From Marinobacter guineae (GTDB lineage Bacteria; Pseudomonadota; Gammaproteobacteria; Pseudomonadales; Oleiphilaceae), in NCBI RefSeq assembly GCF_002744735.1, contig NZ_KZ319339.1:682001-746000 (forward strand): DNA of 64,000 nt. Direction: 5' to 3'. A program made the translations under genes and the position numbers. The stretch's first letter is position 1. Each line of letters starts with the position of its first letter. The notes under the pieces are model-generated. The model was not told the origin of the DNA and did no database searches. It was given only the letters and a program-made list of their open reading frames with translations. Below are positions 8,462 to 16,669 of this stretch, one piece after another.

Positions 8462-8695
8462 TCAGGTGTGCGCGACGATGTAGTCGATCGCGTCCTGAAC
8501 ACTTGCCAGTTTCTCAGCTTCCTCATCAGGAATCTCGGTTTCAAATTCCTCTTCCAGGGCCATAACCAGCTCAACGGTGTCCAGTGAGTCAGCGCCAAGA
8601 TCCTCTACAAAAGAAGATGAGTTCTGAACCTCGGACTCTTTTACGCCCAACTGTTCACAAACGATCTTCTTAACGCGCTCTTCAACTGTACTCAT
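8462..8695 (-). CDS. acpP: Acyl carrier protein
   Basis: A 77-residue acidic helical protein that carries acyl chains on a phosphopantetheine arm attached to Ser in [19 protein letters not shown] start at the ATG at 8695 ([12 protein letters not shown]) because it has a GAGGACATT site just before it and matches the canonical ACP length; longer in-frame starts are not credible. It is preceded by fabG and followed by a terminator and fabF. Confidence 0.97.
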   Translation of the reverse strand: MSTVEERVKKIVCEQLGVKESEVQNSSSFVEDLGADSLDTVELVMALEEEFETEIPDEEAEKLASVQDAIDYIVAHT

Positions 8696-8829
8696 AATGT
8701 CCTCACTTTGTGTGTCAACCAAGCAACTCAAGTGCTGCCAGTTTAGTTTAAACCCTACCTGCAAACAAGCAGGGATTCTGTCAAACATGTTGTGCGACAA
8801 GGAGTTGCGCACAGGCTCCGGAACGAAGC

Positions 8830-9573
8830 TTATCCCATGTACATTCCACCGTTTACGTTGATGGTTTCACCCGTCACGTATCCGGCGGCATCTGATGCCA
8901 GGAAGGCAACCACAGCTGCCACTTCTTCCGGCTCACCCAGACGACCCGCGGGTATGATTTCCAGCATAGCCTCGCGCTGCTTGTCGTCCAGTTTTTTTGT
9001 CATATCCGTGTCAATAAATCCCGGCGCCACGCAATTCGCGGTAATTCCCCGGTTCGACATTTCCTTCGCCAGGCTTCGGGTAAAACCCTCCACCCCGGCC
9101 TTGGCGGCACAATAGTTACCCTGCCCGGGATTACCCATACCTGCAACCACTGAACTGATATTTACTATCCGGCCCCATCTCGCTTTCGCCATTCCACGAA
9201 GCACAGCTTTGCTGGTGCGATAAACGCTGGAAAGGTTGGTTTCCAGAACCGATGCCCAGTCCTCGTCTTTCAGCCGCATCAGCAGGTTATCACGGGTAAT
9301 GCCGGCATTATTGACGAGAATCAGCGGTGCACCGGATCTCTCGGTCAGTTCCTTCAGGCCTGCCTCAATGTTGGCGGGGTCCGCCACATTCATGACCATG
9401 CCGTAGCCCTTGAACCCGGCGGACTGCAGATCCTTGGTGATGGATTCAGCACCGCTGGCGCTGGTGGCAGTCCCGATGACTTCAGCGCCCTGCTCGGCCA
9501 GTGCACGGGCAATCGCCTGGCCAATTCCGCGGGTCGCACCGGTTACCAGTGCAATCTTACCTTCCAGAGACAT
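8830..9573 (-). CDS. fabG: 3-oxoacyl-ACP reductase
   Basis: A 247-residue short-chain dehydrogenase that reduces 3-oxoacyl-ACP with NADPH in each elongation round. It shows the [12 protein letters not shown] cofactor motif (residues 12-23), NNAGITRDN, the catalytic Ser in [10 protein letters not shown] and the YxxxK pair in [11 protein letters not shown]. Length and C-terminus ([11 protein letters not shown]) are canonical. An AAGGGAG site precedes the ATG, 19 bp after fabD. Confidence 0.96.
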   Translation of the reverse strand: MSLEGKIALVTGATRGIGQAIARALAEQGAEVIGTATSASGAESITKDLQSAGFKGYGMVMNVADPANIEAGLKELTERSGAPLILVNNAGITRDNLLMRLKDEDWASVLETNLSSVYRTSKAVLRGMAKARWGRIVNISSVVAGMGNPGQGNYCAAKAGVEGFTRSLAKEMSNRGITANCVAPGFIDTDMTKKLDDKQREAMLEIIPAGRLGEPEEVAAVVAFLASDAAGYVTGETINVNGGMYMG

Positions 9574-9591
9574 GAATCACTCCCTTTCGTT

Positions 9592-10530
9592 TCAGGATTG
9601 GCGGAACGCGCCGAGCGCCTTCGCCAGCGAGTCCGGATCTTCGATACTGTGAACCGCCAGAGCCCGGTCAATACGCTTTACAAGTCCGGCGAGGACCTTG
9701 CCAGTCCCACACTCAACAGCCACTTCCACGCCATTACTCACGAGTGTACGAACGGAATCCGTCCACAAAACCGGCGAATAGAGCTGCTTCAGAAGATTGG
9801 CTTTCAGTGTAGCGGATTCCGTCTCGGCCGCGGCGTTAACATTTTGTATAACCGGGATGACAGCATCGTTAAAGCGCACGTCCTCCAGCGCTTTGGCCAG
9901 CTCCTCCGATGCGCCTTTCATCAAGGCGCAATGGGACGGAACGCTGACTGGCAATGGCATGGCCTTGCGCGCGCCTTTTTCCTTACATGCTTCGATGGCC
10001 CGCTCGACGGCAGCCGCCGAACCGGCTATCACCACCTGCCCGGGCGCGTTGAAGTTCACGGCCGAGACAACTTCGCCCTGAGCAGCGCTTTCACAGGCAG
10101 CGACGACATCATTATCCTCAAGACCCAGGATTGCCGCCATCCTGCCTTCCCCTGCCGGCACAGCATCCTGCATGAGCTCACCACGAAGGCGAACCAGCTT
10201 TACCGCTTCTATAAAGTCCAGGCTCTCTGAGGCGACCAGAGCACTGTACTCGCCCAGACTATGGCCGGCGAGAAAATCCGGCTTAACGCCGCCTGCCACA
10301 AACCACTGGCGCCACAGGGCGACACTGGCCGTCAGCAGTGCAGGCTGGGTGACCGTGGTTTTGTTGAGCTCCTCGGCCGGGCCGTTCTGGCACAAATGCC
10401 ATAGGTCGTAGCCCAACGCATTGGAAGCTTCAGCAAAGGTTCTGTTGATAATAGGCCAGGCCTCAGCGGCCGCCGAGAGCATGCCAACGGATTGAGACCC
10501 TTGTCCGGGAAAAATAAAGGCTGATTTCAT
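9592..10530 (-). CDS. fabD: Malonyl-CoA:ACP transacylase
   Basis: A 312-residue enzyme that moves malonyl from CoA to ACP. It has the N-terminal FPGQGSQ motif, the nucleophilic serine in FLAGHSLGEYSALVAS (about residue 90), and the catalytic His in VSVPSHCALM. It lies between plsX and fabG; fabH, which in enterobacteria separates plsX and fabD, is absent, as in Pseudomonas. Confidence 0.96.
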   Translation of the reverse strand: MKSAFIFPGQGSQSVGMLSAAAEAWPIINRTFAEASNALGYDLWHLCQNGPAEELNKTTVTQPALLTASVALWRQWFVAGGVKPDFLAGHSLGEYSALVASESLDFIEAVKLVRLRGELMQDAVPAGEGRMAAILGLEDNDVVAACESAAQGEVVSAVNFNAPGQVVIAGSAAAVERAIEACKEKGARKAMPLPVSVPSHCALMKGASEELAKALEDVRFNDAVIPVIQNVNAAAETESATLKANLLKQLYSPVLWTDSVRTLVSNGVEVAVECGTGKVLAGLVKRIDRALAVHSIEDPDSLAKALGAFRQS

Positions 10531-10642
10531 AAGCGGGATCTTATCGTCATTAAGGGGTTACGGGAGATTAGCCAATAGTACAAGTTAGGCCAGTTTTCCG
10601 CGAATGCGTGGTCAGGTCGGGACAGACTTTAGTCTCAGACGA

Positions 10643-11644
10643 TCAAAGCATGAGGTCGTCGAGGCGCTCATTGATCCGGCGAGGCACTTCCAGCTCTACT
10701 TCCCTGACAGCCTGACGAATGGCAGAAAGCATGGCCCGCTCGTTGGCGTTGCCATGACTCTTGATAACTACGCCCTGCAACCCGAGCAGGCTGGCGCCGT
10801 TGTGGCGGGAGGGGTCCATCAACTGCAGCAGTCGGCCAATAATCGGCCTGGCCAGCAGACCAACCAGCCTGCCGTAGAGATTCCGGGTGAAAGCCTGCTC
10901 CATCAGTTCAATCAGGAGCCCAGCAACGCCTTCGCCGGTTTTCAGAGCGATGTTCCCGACAAACCCGTCACATACAACCACGTCTGCTACATCCCGGAAC
11001 AGGTCGCTGCCTTCCACATAACCGATGTAATTGATGGTGTCGCACTGGGCCAGCATGTGAGAAGCCAGACGAACCTGCTCATTGCCCTTAATCTCTTCTT
11101 CTCCGACATTCAGCAACGCCACCCGGGGCTCTGCCTGCTGGCAAATAGCCGAGGCCATCAGGGAACCCATCAGGGCATACTGGTATAGATTTTCAGCGGT
11201 TGAATCGACATTGGCACCAAGATCGAGGACATGACAGCGCCCCCGGAGAGAGGGAATCAGTTTGGCGATAGCGGGCCTCTCAATGCCCGGATACATGCGA
11301 ATAATGGAACGACCAAACGCCATCAGGGCACCGGTGTTCCCGGCACTGACACAACCCTGAGCCTCATCGTCACGGACCAGACTCAGGGCAATAGCCATGG
11401 ATGAGTTCTTCTTGTGACGAAGGGCATGGGACGGTCGCTCATTCATGCGCACCACATCTGCCGCCTCCACAATAGAGATTCTGGCATGCCCCTCACGCAA
11501 CAAAGCCTCAAGCTCGCTCCGGATTCCCACCAGAACGATGCTCAAGGCTTCGTTTTCACGCACCGCCTGTAGCGACGCAGCAGCCACGATAGCGGCTCCA
11601 CGATCGCCACTCATGGCGTCAATCGCGATGGTGACCGGCTTCAC
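10643..11644 (-). CDS. plsX: Phosphate acyltransferase PlsX
   Basis: A 333-residue enzyme that converts acyl-ACP to acyl-phosphate for phospholipid synthesis. The N-terminus VKPVTIAIDAMSGDRG is typical. I choose the GTG at 11644, which has GGCGGA five bases before it; an upstream ATG at 11674 would add ten residues but has no ribosome binding site. The segments GCVSAGNTGALMA and LDLGANVDSTAENLYQYA, and GFVGNIALKTGEGVA in the second half, are characteristic. It follows rpmF directly. Confidence 0.94.
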   Translation of the reverse strand: MKPVTIAIDAMSGDRGAAIVAAASLQAVRENEALSIVLVGIRSELEALLREGHARISIVEAADVVRMNERPSHALRHKKNSSMAIALSLVRDDEAQGCVSAGNTGALMAFGRSIIRMYPGIERPAIAKLIPSLRGRCHVLDLGANVDSTAENLYQYALMGSLMASAICQQAEPRVALLNVGEEEIKGNEQVRLASHMLAQCDTINYIGYVEGSDLFRDVADVVVCDGFVGNIALKTGEGVAGLLIELMEQAFTRNLYGRLVGLLARPIIGRLLQLMDPSRHNGASLLGLQGVVIKSHGNANERAMLSAIRQAVREVELEVPRRINERLDDLML

Positions 11645-11687
11645 CGTTCCGCCATCCGATTCCCTGCGGTGCATAGCGACAACGAGA

Positions 11688-11867
11688 TTACTCGTCGCGC
11701 GCTTCGATTACCTGCTTACCACGGTAGAAACCGTCTGGAGACACGTGGTGGCGAAGATGAACTTCGCCAGTGGTCGCGTCGGTGCTCAGAGCGGCAGTGC
11801 TCAGAGCGTCGTGTGAACGGCGCATGCCACGCTTGGAACGGGTTTTGCGGTTTTTCTGTACAGCCAT
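11688..11867 (-). CDS. rpmF: Large ribosomal subunit protein bL32
   Basis: A 59-residue basic protein starting [20 protein letters not shown] and ending KQVIEARDE, which is bL32 over its whole length. The C-terminal half ([19 protein letters not shown]) has no CxxC zinc motif, as usual in gammaproteobacteria. It is too short for most ORF cut-offs but is preceded by an AGGAGC-like site and lies in its conserved place between yceD and plsX. Confidence 0.97.
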   Translation of the reverse strand: MAVQKNRKTRSKRGMRRSHDALSTAALSTDATTGEVHLRHHVSPDGFYRGKQVIEARDE

Positions 11868-11967
11868 GATTATGCTCCTGACCTGTTAACGTAAACTTTA
11901 TATTACCTGGAAAGTAACGTGTGTTCGTTTAATGCGCGCCGGCTTCCCGAAGGATACCCGCGCCCGG

Positions 11968-12522
11968 TTAATGCTTTGTCTTCTTGAGATTCGCCAGCAC
12001 GCTGAACGGGTTCTCGCCCGACTTTCTCACCGGCTCTGCCGCAGAGCCGTCAGGCTCATAAGCCTCCAGATCTTCCCGGGCCGGACATTCATTCCGATCA
12101 TGAAGCGGGAACGCTGGCAGCACCAGCAACAGCTCGTCTTCTGCCATTGACCAAAGATCTGCACTGAAATCATCGGTCAGGTAAGGCTCAAGCTCGTTAG
12201 GCAGCTGTTTCGCCTGTTCATCGCTGGTTACCAACCCCAGTTTGAACCGGGAAACCAGTGTCGCGCGCATGGAACCCATACAGCGTTGACACTCCAGCTC
12301 CACCGGAGCTTCGAGCTCGCCCGAAACAACGCGACGACGCTCGCTGTCCATATAAAAGGACAACGTCACCCGACACGCAGCGTTCTCCGAAAACCCCAGA
12401 ACAGCTTCTCGGAAACGGCTAAGCCCGCTGAGGGGAATGATTCCCTCCAGAGTGCTGTTTTGTTCCGCTAACCGGTAAGGATCAACAGATTTGGGTAACT
12501 CGGCGTTCGACGCTTTTGACAT
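11968..12522 (-). CDS. yceD: YceD family protein (DUF177), 23S rRNA accumulation protein
   Basis: A 184-residue cytoplasmic protein of the DUF177/YceD family, always linked to rpmF. It contains the paired Cys motif LECQRCMGS (about residues 76-85) and an acidic C-terminal third with CPAREDLEAYEP. In E. coli the homologue affects 23S rRNA accumulation; the mechanism is not established. It is the first gene of the minus-strand rpmF-plsX-fab run, divergent from maf. Confidence 0.88.
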   Translation of the reverse strand: MSKASNAELPKSVDPYRLAEQNSTLEGIIPLSGLSRFREAVLGFSENAACRVTLSFYMDSERRRVVSGELEAPVELECQRCMGSMRATLVSRFKLGLVTSDEQAKQLPNELEPYLTDDFSADLWSMAEDELLLVLPAFPLHDRNECPAREDLEAYEPDGSAAEPVRKSGENPFSVLANLKKTKH

Positions 12523-12662
12523 AGGCGCGCAATTTTAGGGGCGCAGCCCTCTACTGTCAAAGACTTCATTGCTTTTTGGACAGGGGTTCCCGTGCAGATA
12601 GGTGTAATTTACGATAAACGTACTCCAGCTCGTCCTCCCCCGCTACCCCAAGGACAATACAC

Positions 12663-13280
12663 ATGACGCAAAAACCACTGCTGCTAGCCTCGTCGTCACC
12701 CTACCGCAAGGCGCTCCTGGAACGACTTGGCCTACCCTTCACTTGCGCCAGCCCCGATGTCGACGAAACACCAATTCAGGGCGAAACCGGGGAGGCGCTG
12801 GCAACTCGCCTGGCCGAGGCCAAGGCCAGAGCCCTGACAGAGCGCTTTCCCGGCCACTGGATTATTGGATCAGATCAGGTGGCCTGCCTGCCGGATGGCT
12901 CCTTACTGAGCAAGCCGGGGAGTCACAAACAGGCAACTGACCAATTACGCCAGAGCAGCGGCCACAGAGTCCTTTTCCTGACAGGGCTTGCACTGCTGGA
13001 CGCGGACTCAGGAAAGCTGGAACGTCACTGCGAGCCTTTCACTGTTCACTTCCGGCAGCTGACCGACGAGGAAATTGACACCTATTTACGACGGGAACAA
13101 CCCTACGACTGCGCCGGCAGCTTCAAGATGGAAGGCCTGGGCATCACTCTTTTTGAAGCGCTCGACGGCAGGGACCCGAACAGCCTCGTCGGGCTACCCC
13201 TGATCGCCCTGAACCAGATGCTGCGGCGCTGGGGCCGGAACCCCCTGCTGGAAAACCCGCCTGATAGTGCCCAGGATTAA
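12663..13280 (+). CDS. maf: Maf family nucleoside triphosphate pyrophosphatase (YceF-like)
   Basis: A 205-residue enzyme of the Maf/Ham1 superfamily that hydrolyses non-canonical or methylated NTPs to NMP and pyrophosphate. The N-terminal LLLASSSPYRKALLERLGLPF and the motifs VDETPI and IIGSDQVA fit the YceF subgroup, which in E. coli prefers m7GTP; the context next to rpmF and rluC agrees. It overlaps the convergent sppA by 4 bp at its 3' end. Confidence 0.9.
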   Translation: MTQKPLLLASSSPYRKALLERLGLPFTCASPDVDETPIQGETGEALATRLAEAKARALTERFPGHWIIGSDQVACLPDGSLLSKPGSHKQATDQLRQSSGHRVLFLTGLALLDADSGKLERHCEPFTVHFRQLTDEEIDTYLRREQPYDCAGSFKMEGLGITLFEALDGRDPNSLVGLPLIALNQMLRRWGRNPLLENPPDSAQD

Positions 13281-14320
13281 CGAAGTTCCAGACGGGACTC
13301 CACCAGCTGACCGGCAAAGCCCTCGCCAAAGGCAACGCCCAGCTGGTCAACGATATCCTGAAATGGCGATTTCCGACGACTGTAGTCCACCAGATCTTCC
13401 TGACCGACAATCTGACGGGCGACGTGTGAAGCGCTGCCCAAGCCATCCACCAGACCCAGCTCAATCGCCTGCTCACCGCTCCAGACCAGCCCACTGAACA
13501 GACGCTCATCATCGGCCAGGCGATCCCCCCGACCCTGCTTGACCGCCTCAATGAACTGTTGATGCGTGTTTTCCAGCACACCCTGCCAGAACGCCACCTC
13601 CTTTTCCTGTTCCGGAGAGAAGGGGTCGAGGAAGGCCTTGTTCTCGCCGGCGGTATACAACCTTCGCTCAACACCAATCTTGTTCATCACTTCGGTGAAA
13701 CCGAAGCCGCCGGCGACAACACCAATTGAGCCGACGAGGCTGGCACGGTTTGCATAAATCTCATCGGCAGCCGCGGCGATGTAATAAGCCCCGGAAGCAC
13801 CGATGTCGGAAATCACCGCGTACACCTTCTTTTCCGGATATTCGCCGCGCAGCCGCTTTATTTCATCGTACACATAACCCGACTGGACCGGGCTTCCACC
13901 AGGACTGTTAATCCGAAGAATCACCGCCACCGAGTTTGGCTCCTCAAAAGCGGTCCGAAGCGAACCGACAATATTATCGGCGCTTGCCAGCTCATCTGCC
14001 GCTATCGGGCCGTTAATCTCAACCAGGGCGGTATGCTTACCCGAGACACTGTCCAATGAGTCGCCGAACGGAACCTTCAGCATGAATAGCAACGCAATCA
14101 GATATCCGAAGGTAAGGAACTTGAAAAAAATCCCCCACCGGCGGCTTCTGCGCTGCTCGGCCTGGAGCGACATCACCAGTTTTTCAATGAGCTTCCAGTC
14201 CCGGCCGGACTCTGGCGGCATTTTTGGCGACCTGCGGCCAAACAATGGCTTACTGCCTTTTTCAGGCTCTACTGGCTCATCTCCCCACCCAGGGGACTTA
14301 TCGGAATCCCAGTCACTCAT
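13277..14320 (-). CDS. sppA: Signal peptide peptidase SppA-type, S49 family
   Basis: A 347-residue membrane-anchored serine peptidase of the short S49 form that degrades cleaved signal peptides. A charged, Pro-rich N-terminus (about 1-60) is followed by one membrane segment (WGIFFKFLTFGYLIALLFML, about 63-82) and the peptidase domain with INSPGGSPVQSG, the Ser nucleophile in SDIGASGAYYIAAAAD and the following SLVGSIGV. It lies downstream of the HAD phosphatase gene on the same strand. Confidence 0.92.
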   Translation of the reverse strand: MSDWDSDKSPGWGDEPVEPEKGSKPLFGRRSPKMPPESGRDWKLIEKLVMSLQAEQRRSRRWGIFFKFLTFGYLIALLFMLKVPFGDSLDSVSGKHTALVEINGPIAADELASADNIVGSLRTAFEEPNSVAVILRINSPGGSPVQSGYVYDEIKRLRGEYPEKKVYAVISDIGASGAYYIAAAADEIYANRASLVGSIGVVAGGFGFTEVMNKIGVERRLYTAGENKAFLDPFSPEQEKEVAFWQGVLENTHQQFIEAVKQGRGDRLADDERLFSGLVWSGEQAIELGLVDGLGSASHVARQIVGQEDLVDYSRRKSPFQDIVDQLGVAFGEGFAGQLVESRLELR

Positions 14321-14368
14321 TCATGCATCCTGTCAGCAACATTGATTAATTTGGCCAAGCTACCTGGT

Positions 14369-15016
14369 TCAGAGCCCAAGTACCTGGCGCAGGTCGGGCA
14401 CGGTATCAACAATGGCATGGGGCGAATAATCACCCAGCACATCGCGCTTGTGCACGCCCCACTCGACACCTATGGAAGGCATTCCGATACGCTGGGCCAT
14501 TTCCAGGTCATAGCGGGTGTCGCCGATCATTACCGCTTCGGCTGGCTCAATTCCGTAGAAATTCAGGATCTGCTCGAGCATTGCGGGGTCTGGCTTTGAA
14601 CGGGTCTCATCCGCGCACCGGGTTATCTCGAAGTGACTGCCAAGGCCACTGGAAACCAGGGCCGAATCGAGCCCCCGACGGCTCTTTCCCGTGGCCACGG
14701 AACAACTGCGACCAGAACCGCGAAGGTCAGCCACCACATCCGCCATACCCTCGAACACATTCTGGGGCGTGGTGGTCTTGTTGAAGAAGTAGCCCGCATA
14801 GCCCTCTCGGATGCTATTCATCTCTTCACGACTAATGCCCGGATAGAGTTTCTCCAGCGCTTCGACCATACCAAGACCGATTATATCCCGGTAGGCCTCA
14901 CGCTCCAGGGCCGCGTAACCCAGGTCGGTTGCTGCCCGGTGCAGGCTGTCAGCGATGTGCTCGACAGAATCCACCAGAGTCCCGTCCCAGTCAAAAATAA
15001 CCACTCTGACGTTCAT
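14369..15016 (-). CDS. HAD-family hydrolase, phosphoglycolate phosphatase-like
   Basis: A 215-residue haloacid dehalogenase phosphatase. Motif I is FDWDGTLVDS (Asp at residues 8 and 10), motif II is CSVATGKSRRGLD, and motif IV is VMIGDTRYDLEMA. The cap region is alpha-helical, as in Gph and related phosphatases. It overlaps the rluC stop by one base (TAATG). Phosphoglycolate phosphatase is the usual label in this position, but other small phosphate esters are equally possible. Confidence 0.85.
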   Translation of the reverse strand: MNVRVVIFDWDGTLVDSVEHIADSLHRAATDLGYAALEREAYRDIIGLGMVEALEKLYPGISREEMNSIREGYAGYFFNKTTTPQNVFEGMADVVADLRGSGRSCSVATGKSRRGLDSALVSSGLGSHFEITRCADETRSKPDPAMLEQILNFYGIEPAEAVMIGDTRYDLEMAQRIGMPSIGVEWGVHKRDVLGDYSPHAIVDTVPDLRQVLGL

Positions 15017-16074
15017 TAACCTGTTCCTTTAAGACGTGCCCCAAGTTTTATAAGCACGTCGTTGAATGCATCGTCGTAGGGCGCTTCGAGGCGCATGGCC
15101 TCCCCCGACACCGGCAAGGTAAATTCGAGGGCCCGGGCATGAAGCATAAGCCGCTGCCCACCAATCGCCCTGAATGCTTTTAGGCTGACATCATCCATAT
15201 ACTTGTCGTCACCTGCAATCGGATGACCCGCCCAGGCACTGTGAACCCTGATCTGGTGTGTTCGCCCGGTTATCGGTGAGGCCTCCACCAGGCTGTAGCC
15301 CTGATACCGGTTAAGGCACCGGAACGTGGTCAATGAAGCTTTCCCCGATTCGTCAACCCTGACTCGCCGCTCGCCATTAGGCATCTCATACCGCAGAAGG
15401 GGGGCATCAACCCGGTCGACACCGGCCTGCCAGTCACCGGCCACCAACGCGTGATAGTGCTTTCTTATCCGTTTCTGGCGAAGTTCGTCCTGCAGATAGC
15501 GCAATGCTGAGCGTTTCTTGGCCACCATAACCAGCCCGGATGTGTCGCGGTCCAGCCGGTGCACAAGCTCCAGGAACTTTGCCGACGGCCGGGCCGAACG
15601 CAAGACTTCAATCAGACCGAAACTGAGGCCACTGCCGCCATGAACGGCAATACCCGAGGGCTTGTTGACCACCATCATCTGTTCATTCTCGAAAATGACC
15701 GCGGCCTCAATAACCCCCTGCACGCGGGAGCCGGGCGCGACCTGCTCTGGCTTTTCCTTGCGAGTCACAGGCGGAATCCGCACCTGATCACCAGCTTTCA
15801 GTCGGGTGTCTGGCTTAACCCGACCTTTATTGACCCGAACCTCGCCCTTTCTCACCACCCGATAGATAATGCTTTTGGGCACGCCTCGAAGTTGCGCCAG
15901 AAGAAAATTATCCACCCTCTGGCCCTCATTATCCTCATCGACAGTGACCCACTGAACACCCTGGCGAACCTCTCCGCGGGGAACTGCCTTTTCGCCACTC
16001 CCTCTCCTGGGTGATGGTGCCGCCTTGTAGGGCCTGGCCTTGGCTGGCTTCTTGTTCGCGAGCTTGCGGGACAT
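15016..16074 (-). CDS. rluC: 23S rRNA pseudouridine(955/2504/2580) synthase
   Basis: A 352-residue RNA-modifying enzyme. A basic low-complexity N-terminus (about 1-45) precedes an S4 RNA-binding domain (about 50-115) and the RluA-type catalytic domain with the Asp in VHRLDRDTSGLVMVAKK. The C-terminal HQIRVHSAWAGHPIAGDDKY is diagnostic. The N-terminal extension is longer than in E. coli, but an AGGAG site just before the ATG at 16074 supports this start. It is divergent from rne, a conserved pairing. Confidence 0.94.
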   Translation of the reverse strand: MSRKLANKKPAKARPYKAAPSPRRGSGEKAVPRGEVRQGVQWVTVDEDNEGQRVDNFLLAQLRGVPKSIIYRVVRKGEVRVNKGRVKPDTRLKAGDQVRIPPVTRKEKPEQVAPGSRVQGVIEAAVIFENEQMMVVNKPSGIAVHGGSGLSFGLIEVLRSARPSAKFLELVHRLDRDTSGLVMVAKKRSALRYLQDELRQKRIRKHYHALVAGDWQAGVDRVDAPLLRYEMPNGERRVRVDESGKASLTTFRCLNRYQGYSLVEASPITGRTHQIRVHSAWAGHPIAGDDKYMDDVSLKAFRAIGGQRLMLHARALEFTLPVSGEAMRLEAPYDDAFNDVLIKLGARLKGTG

Positions 16075-16106
16075 GGAACTCCTATGGTGGCGACCTGAAT
16101 GCAGGA

Positions 16107-16135
16107 TTGAACGGCAACCTGAATACTGTTATATT
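16107..16135 (+). promoter_or_regulatory. sigma-70-type promoter for rne
   Basis: TTGAAC (16107-16112) and TATATT (16130-16135) are separated by 17 bp, close to the consensus. Transcription would start near 16142, about 528 nt before the rne ATG. Confidence 0.7.
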
Positions 16136-16141
16136 CCGGCG

Positions 16142-16669
16142 TGCTCTGTCGTTTGTCTACGGCCTGACCAACTCAAGTCAGAAGCCGGAGCGGCAGAAGT
16201 ATACCGACACTATTCGAGAGTTTGAACGCCGTGCACCCAATCACTACCGGGAACGGCGAAGGAAATGCTCCCGGAGTACCAGGCCAGATCTTCGAAAGAC
16301 TGAAACCTGTCCCCGGGAAAAGGAAAAACCGCGCAGAAAACCGCGGGCGACATCGCGAAGAATCATTGCCACGCAGGGCCGGGCCGTCCAGCTTACGAAT
16401 ACGACGTGAGACCCAGGCACCTGAGTGAACCTGAAAACGGATAACATGCGTCAACAGACACGAACCTTACACGACCTCTCCCTGCCTTCAGGCAGCCGGA
16501 TCGTCGGCGTTGGTCTCAGACCGAAAGGATCACACCCCCGAAGGGTCTGATTCGTCTGGCCGCCGGTCCGCCCTTGATGTAACAGGGCCCGCGGCACGCA
16601 CATCCTGCTTCGCTGATGCGATCCCCTCTGGTTTTCTGTCAAACTAAACGACAGGAACTCTTTCTTTCC
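16142..16669 (+). promoter_or_regulatory. long rne 5' leader with several hairpins
   Basis: No convincing gene lies in this stretch; reading frames on either strand lack family features. Visible stem-loops are CTGCC-TTCA-GGCAG (16482-16495), TCAGACC/GGTCTGA with a 21-nt loop (16516-16550) and CTGTC/GACAG (16636-16654). The last one overlaps the AGGAA that serves as ribosome binding site. In E. coli, RNase E controls its own level through a 361-nt structured leader; the length and structures here fit the same logic, though no sequence match was tested. Confidence 0.5.

Noticed and set aside
11445..11816. Small plus-strand frame opposite plsX and rpmF
   Set aside because: Both opposite genes are unambiguous.
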